Assembly (NCBI GenBank): GCA_964458795.1 | Contig: CAYWJW010000023.1 | Span: forward strand, 1-23,863 | Length of the DNA stretch: 23,863 nt | Source: JAJTHY01 sp964458795 | Lineage (GTDB): Bacteria > Pseudomonadota > Alphaproteobacteria > Rickettsiales > Midichloriaceae | Direction: 5' to 3' | Program-made: the position numbers and the translations under genes | Shown: positions 21,422-23,863 of the stretch, piece by piece | How the letters are laid out: every line of letters starts with the position of its first letter | Numbering within the stretch: the first letter of the stretch is position 1 | Notes under the pieces: generated by a model | What the model saw: the letters and a program-made list of their open reading frames with translations, nothing else | Told to the model about the DNA's origin: nothing | Databases searched by the model: none

Positions 21422-22889
21422 ATTAGCATATAGAATGCGGTGCATAATGGTGCATCTCCTAAATAAGCTTCTGCAGCATGATAACCTTGTTTGCATTACC
21501 ATGCATCTAGTATGTTTGAAACTGGGAGGATTTGCTGGGTTACGGTGGGAAGAGCGATATATATTTAATGAGTTTTCTAATAAATTAGCAAGGAAGCATA
21601 AGACGGTTTGTAATGTAGATTTAAAAATACATAAATTACTATTCAAAAAGGAGGTGAGGAGATTTAAGAGAAGGATATATGATATCAGAATGAGTATAGA
21701 GTTTAATGGTATTTTAGAAAAGCAATATAACAATATGATAGCTGCAGAAGCAAGTAATAAATCGATCCAGAAAAATTATAAAGAGCTGTATGAGTTCATA
21801 AAAGCTAATACTGAAGAATATGATGCTACGCCTATGGAAAGCCTAGGTAGCAACATTAAGTATGCTAAAAAGACCATCTTGTATTTTTGTGATTACTTAC
21901 TGGATGATCAATTTAATCTGTCCTGGATACAATGCCACGATACTGCTAGATTTGACATTACAATATTTCAAAATAAAGAGATTACGAAGAAGTATGAAAA
22001 ACTTGGAGTACGAATACTTAATGACTATTCCAGCTTAAAAAAGCAGTCTTTTGACTATGTTATTGATTGTAATGGATATCTAAATTTTAATAAATCCCTC
22101 TATTCATTGAATAAAAGAATTGGTAAGTTCCATATATCGGCCTTTAACGATTTGTTGCCGATTAGCAGTCCGCATATTGACTATATAATGTCCTATGATT
22201 ACCTAGTTGAAGGATTGGATAAAAACAAATTTCTTGTGTTGCCAGATAAATGCATTATTGGACTAATGCCATTACCTAAAACAGAACTGCCAACAAAGCT
22301 TCCTTGTGAGTCAAATAAATATATTACATTTGGCAATGCTTCTTCTCCTATAAAAATAAATAGAATGACTGTGGAGTTATGGAGTTCTGTCTTATATGCA
22401 TCTAAAAATTCTAAGATAAAATTAATCCACCCTCTATATAAATATGAGGAAAAATCAAAAAAGATATTGGAGCTATTTAATGAGTTTAAAATAGATAGAT
22501 CTAGAGTTATATTCTCGGATGTCGGTTCTTATCCTTATTATTTAAAGGAGTTTAAAAATGTTGATATACATATAGCTTCATATCCGCTTGCTGGTGGAAG
22601 GATTCTAACGCAGAGCCTTTCAGAAGGTTATTTTTCAGTAAATCTTGAAAAAAAGGACCATGTTTTCTCAAGACTATCTGGTATGTTTGCATCAGCACTT
22701 GGCATAGAAGAATTTACTACGCAAGACCCTGAAGAGTTTAAAAGGATATGTTTAGAGTTAGCCAATAATCCTGCAAAAATTAAAGAAGTTCGTCTACAGG
22801 TTAGGGATAAAGTAATAGCCTTTAATAAAGAGCACCCAGGTTACTTTGCAAGAGAAGTAGAGAATAAATTACTAAGCCTTGCGGGGTAG
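21411..22889 (+). CDS. GT41 (OGT/SPINDLY-like) glycosyltransferase without TPR repeats
   Basis: The second half of this 492-residue protein resembles the catalytic region of O-GlcNAc-transferase-type GT41 enzymes. FDYVIDCNGYLNFNKSLYSL and ISSPHIDYIMSYDYLV align with the N-catalytic lobe. YITFGNASSPIKINRMTVELW aligns with OGT's FNxxxKIxP..LxxW, placing Lys315 at the UDP-contact lysine. VDIHIASYPLAGGRILTQSLSEGYFSVNLEKKDHVFSRL aligns with the DTxPYNGxTTTxDALWxGVPVVTLxGxxxxSR region (both shown in part), followed by GIEEFTTQDPEEF. Residues 1-140 are basic and helical without TPRs. The role is probably transfer of a sugar to a protein or glycan. The family call comes from my own alignment and should be confirmed by profile search. 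It overlaps the aminotransferase gene by 11 bases. Confidence 0.65.
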   Translation: MINKLAYRMRCIMVHLLNKLLQHDNLVCITMHLVCLKLGGFAGLRWEERYIFNEFSNKLARKHKTVCNVDLKIHKLLFKKEVRRFKRRIYDIRMSIEFNGILEKQYNNMIAAEASNKSIQKNYKELYEFIKANTEEYDATPMESLGSNIKYAKKTILYFCDYLLDDQFNLSWIQCHDTARFDITIFQNKEITKKYEKLGVRILNDYSSLKKQSFDYVIDCNGYLNFNKSLYSLNKRIGKFHISAFNDLLPISSPHIDYIMSYDYLVEGLDKNKFLVLPDKCIIGLMPLPKTELPTKLPCESNKYITFGNASSPIKINRMTVELWSSVLYASKNSKIKLIHPLYKYEEKSKKILELFNEFKIDRSRVIFSDVGSYPYYLKEFKNVDIHIASYPLAGGRILTQSLSEGYFSVNLEKKDHVFSRLSGMFASALGIEEFTTQDPEEFKRICLELANNPAKIKEVRLQVRDKVIAFNKEHPGYFAREVENKLLSLAG

Positions 22890-22895
22890 CTCACA

Positions 22896-23863
22896 ATGAG
22901 TACTATCAACCATTGTATAGTTTTGGTTACCCATAATAGGGAAAATTTTGTAAAGAGATTTCTTAACTTTTATAATGATATATCTTCTGACATTCCCATA
23001 GTTATAGCCTTTTCAGGCAATGATAAATCAGAAAAAGCAGTAAGCCATGCTGCAAAGAAGTGCAAGGACTTGAATATTGAGATGCTTAGCTATGCAGAGA
23101 GCACCAGCTTTTTTGATAAAGTTCAGCTTACATTATCTAAAATAGATTATGATTATGTAGCGCTGGTTGCCGATGATGACTATATAATACCAGGAACCGT
23201 TAGGGAAGGAGCGGTTTTTTTGAAAGCGAACAAAGATTATATTTCTGTCACAGGATATACATACACTGTCGGGCATAAGAATGGTTTGTGCGTCTTGCCT
23301 TATCCACAACTTCCTTTTATAGAGACAGATATTTCTAAACGCTTAAAAAAACATTTAGCAAACTATGCGCCAACGTTTTACAATATTTACAGAAAGAATG
23401 ATTTAAAGGAAATATTTGAAGCTGCAGGTAAGGTATCTAATACATATTATCTAAAAGACTATGGCATGATAGAGCTTTTTCTATCAGCTTGCGCAATCTT
23501 AAAAGGTAAAGTAAAAGTTATAGACTCCTTGTACATGGTTAGACAGTCATTTAATCCTATTTCCAACGCATCTAATACTACATGCATGATCAAGGAAAGT
23601 ATTGCTAATGGTAGCTTGGATGATCTGATCGAAAACTTTGCTTTTCATTTAAAAGCACAGTCTAAGAACATGGTAGTATCTTCCAGACTCGTCAAACAAG
23701 CTTTCAAGTATTACATATTTAAGTACTATTTGCGCACAATTTTAAGATATTGGTACAAAAATTTAAAGGGACCCCGATCTCTTTTGGAAATAATAAAATA
23801 TTTTTTACATAAGAAACAAATAATAATACCGAATTTTTATAAGGCAGGGCTGCTCAATAATTT
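22896..23863 (+). CDS. family-2-like (TIGR00180-type) glycosyltransferase, 3' end outside window
   Basis: The frame opens at ATG 22896, six bases after the GT41-like gene, and stays open to the window edge (over 320 residues). It begins STINHCIVLVTHNRENFVKRFLNFY, like the N-terminal Rossmann strand of family 2 glycosyltransferases. It has the metal/nucleotide-binding YVALVADDDYIIPGTV (Asp93-Asp95). FYNIYRKNDLKEIF and DYGMIELFLSACAILKGKVKVID follow, typical of the acceptor-side half of these enzymes. The C-terminal part is basic with several aromatic residues and may associate with the membrane. It probably adds one residue of the surface glycan. The donor is unknown. Being incomplete, its length cannot be judged. 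Confidence 0.8.
   Translation, partial: MSTINHCIVLVTHNRENFVKRFLNFYNDISSDIPIVIAFSGNDKSEKAVSHAAKKCKDLNIEMLSYAESTSFFDKVQLTLSKIDYDYVALVADDDYIIPGTVREGAVFLKANKDYISVTGYTYTVGHKNGLCVLPYPQLPFIETDISKRLKKHLANYAPTFYNIYRKNDLKEIFEAAGKVSNTYYLKDYGMIELFLSACAILKGKVKVIDSLYMVRQSFNPISNASNTTCMIKESIANGSLDDLIENFAFHLKAQSKNMVVSSRLVKQAFKYYIFKYYLRTILRYWYKNLKGPRSLLEIIKYFLHKKQIIIPNFYKAGLLNN

Noticed and set aside
1..23863. tRNA, rRNA, CRISPR array, insertion-sequence ends, riboswitch
   Set aside because: I read the intergenic regions on both strands and saw no cloverleaf, no regularly spaced repeats, no transposase and no terminal inverted repeats. Weakly conserved RNAs could be missed by eye.

Overview
The window looks like a stretch of an AT-rich alphaproteobacterial chromosome, most likely from a Rickettsiales-type intracellular bacterium. 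The support is mixed. GatB carries a run of residues (LEQDAGKSLHDQSP) and a DAGFPGMLP segment that I recall from Rickettsia GatB. A zf-CHCC protein related to the complex I subunit NDUFS6 sits beside it, and a 1003-residue ankyrin-repeat protein of the kind used by host-associated bacteria is present. Family-level placement is inference; no rRNA or tRNA gene is present to settle it.

Left part (1-6116) holds mostly housekeeping genes. From the left edge on the minus strand come a partial recQ preceded by a possible 23-codon leader ORF, a degenerate stand-alone serine-recombinase domain, a small membrane protein with a textbook promoter, then gatB with a downstream zf-CHCC gene, and a TerC-family membrane protein. 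The recQ and gatB upstream regions share a 19-bp block at the same distance from a -10 hexamer. TerC and rlmH (plus strand) are divergent around a perfect 20-bp palindrome.

Middle part (6117-12915) is more accessory. A large ankyrin-repeat gene (minus) ends in a Gly/Pro/Tyr-rich tail. Divergent from it, behind a near-consensus promoter, is a two-gene plus-strand unit of unrecognised proteins (9364-11099) closed by an intrinsic terminator. Convergent to that unit is a TfoX-domain/MFS-transporter pair on the minus strand whose reading frames overlap by one base.

Right part (13002-23863) is one tightly packed plus-strand surface-polysaccharide operon of at least eleven genes. Most junctions overlap by 4-16 bp, and there is a single recognisable promoter at 13002-13030. 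rfbF and rfbG make CDP-4-keto-6-deoxyglucose. A TylC3/TcaB9-type C-methyltransferase and a shortened RmlC-like cupin would then branch and epimerise it. Next come an ATP-grasp enzyme, an unusual fusion of a dual-specificity-phosphatase-like domain to an NAD-dependent epimerase/reductase, two further methyltransferases (one CmcI-type), a PLP sugar aminotransferase, a GT41 (OGT-like) glycosyltransferase without TPRs, and a family-2-like glycosyltransferase that runs off the window. The most unusual items are the phosphatase-SDR fusion, the truncated RmlC, the TPR-less GT41 enzyme, the shared recQ/gatB promoter block, the recQ leader ORF and the tail of the ankyrin protein.
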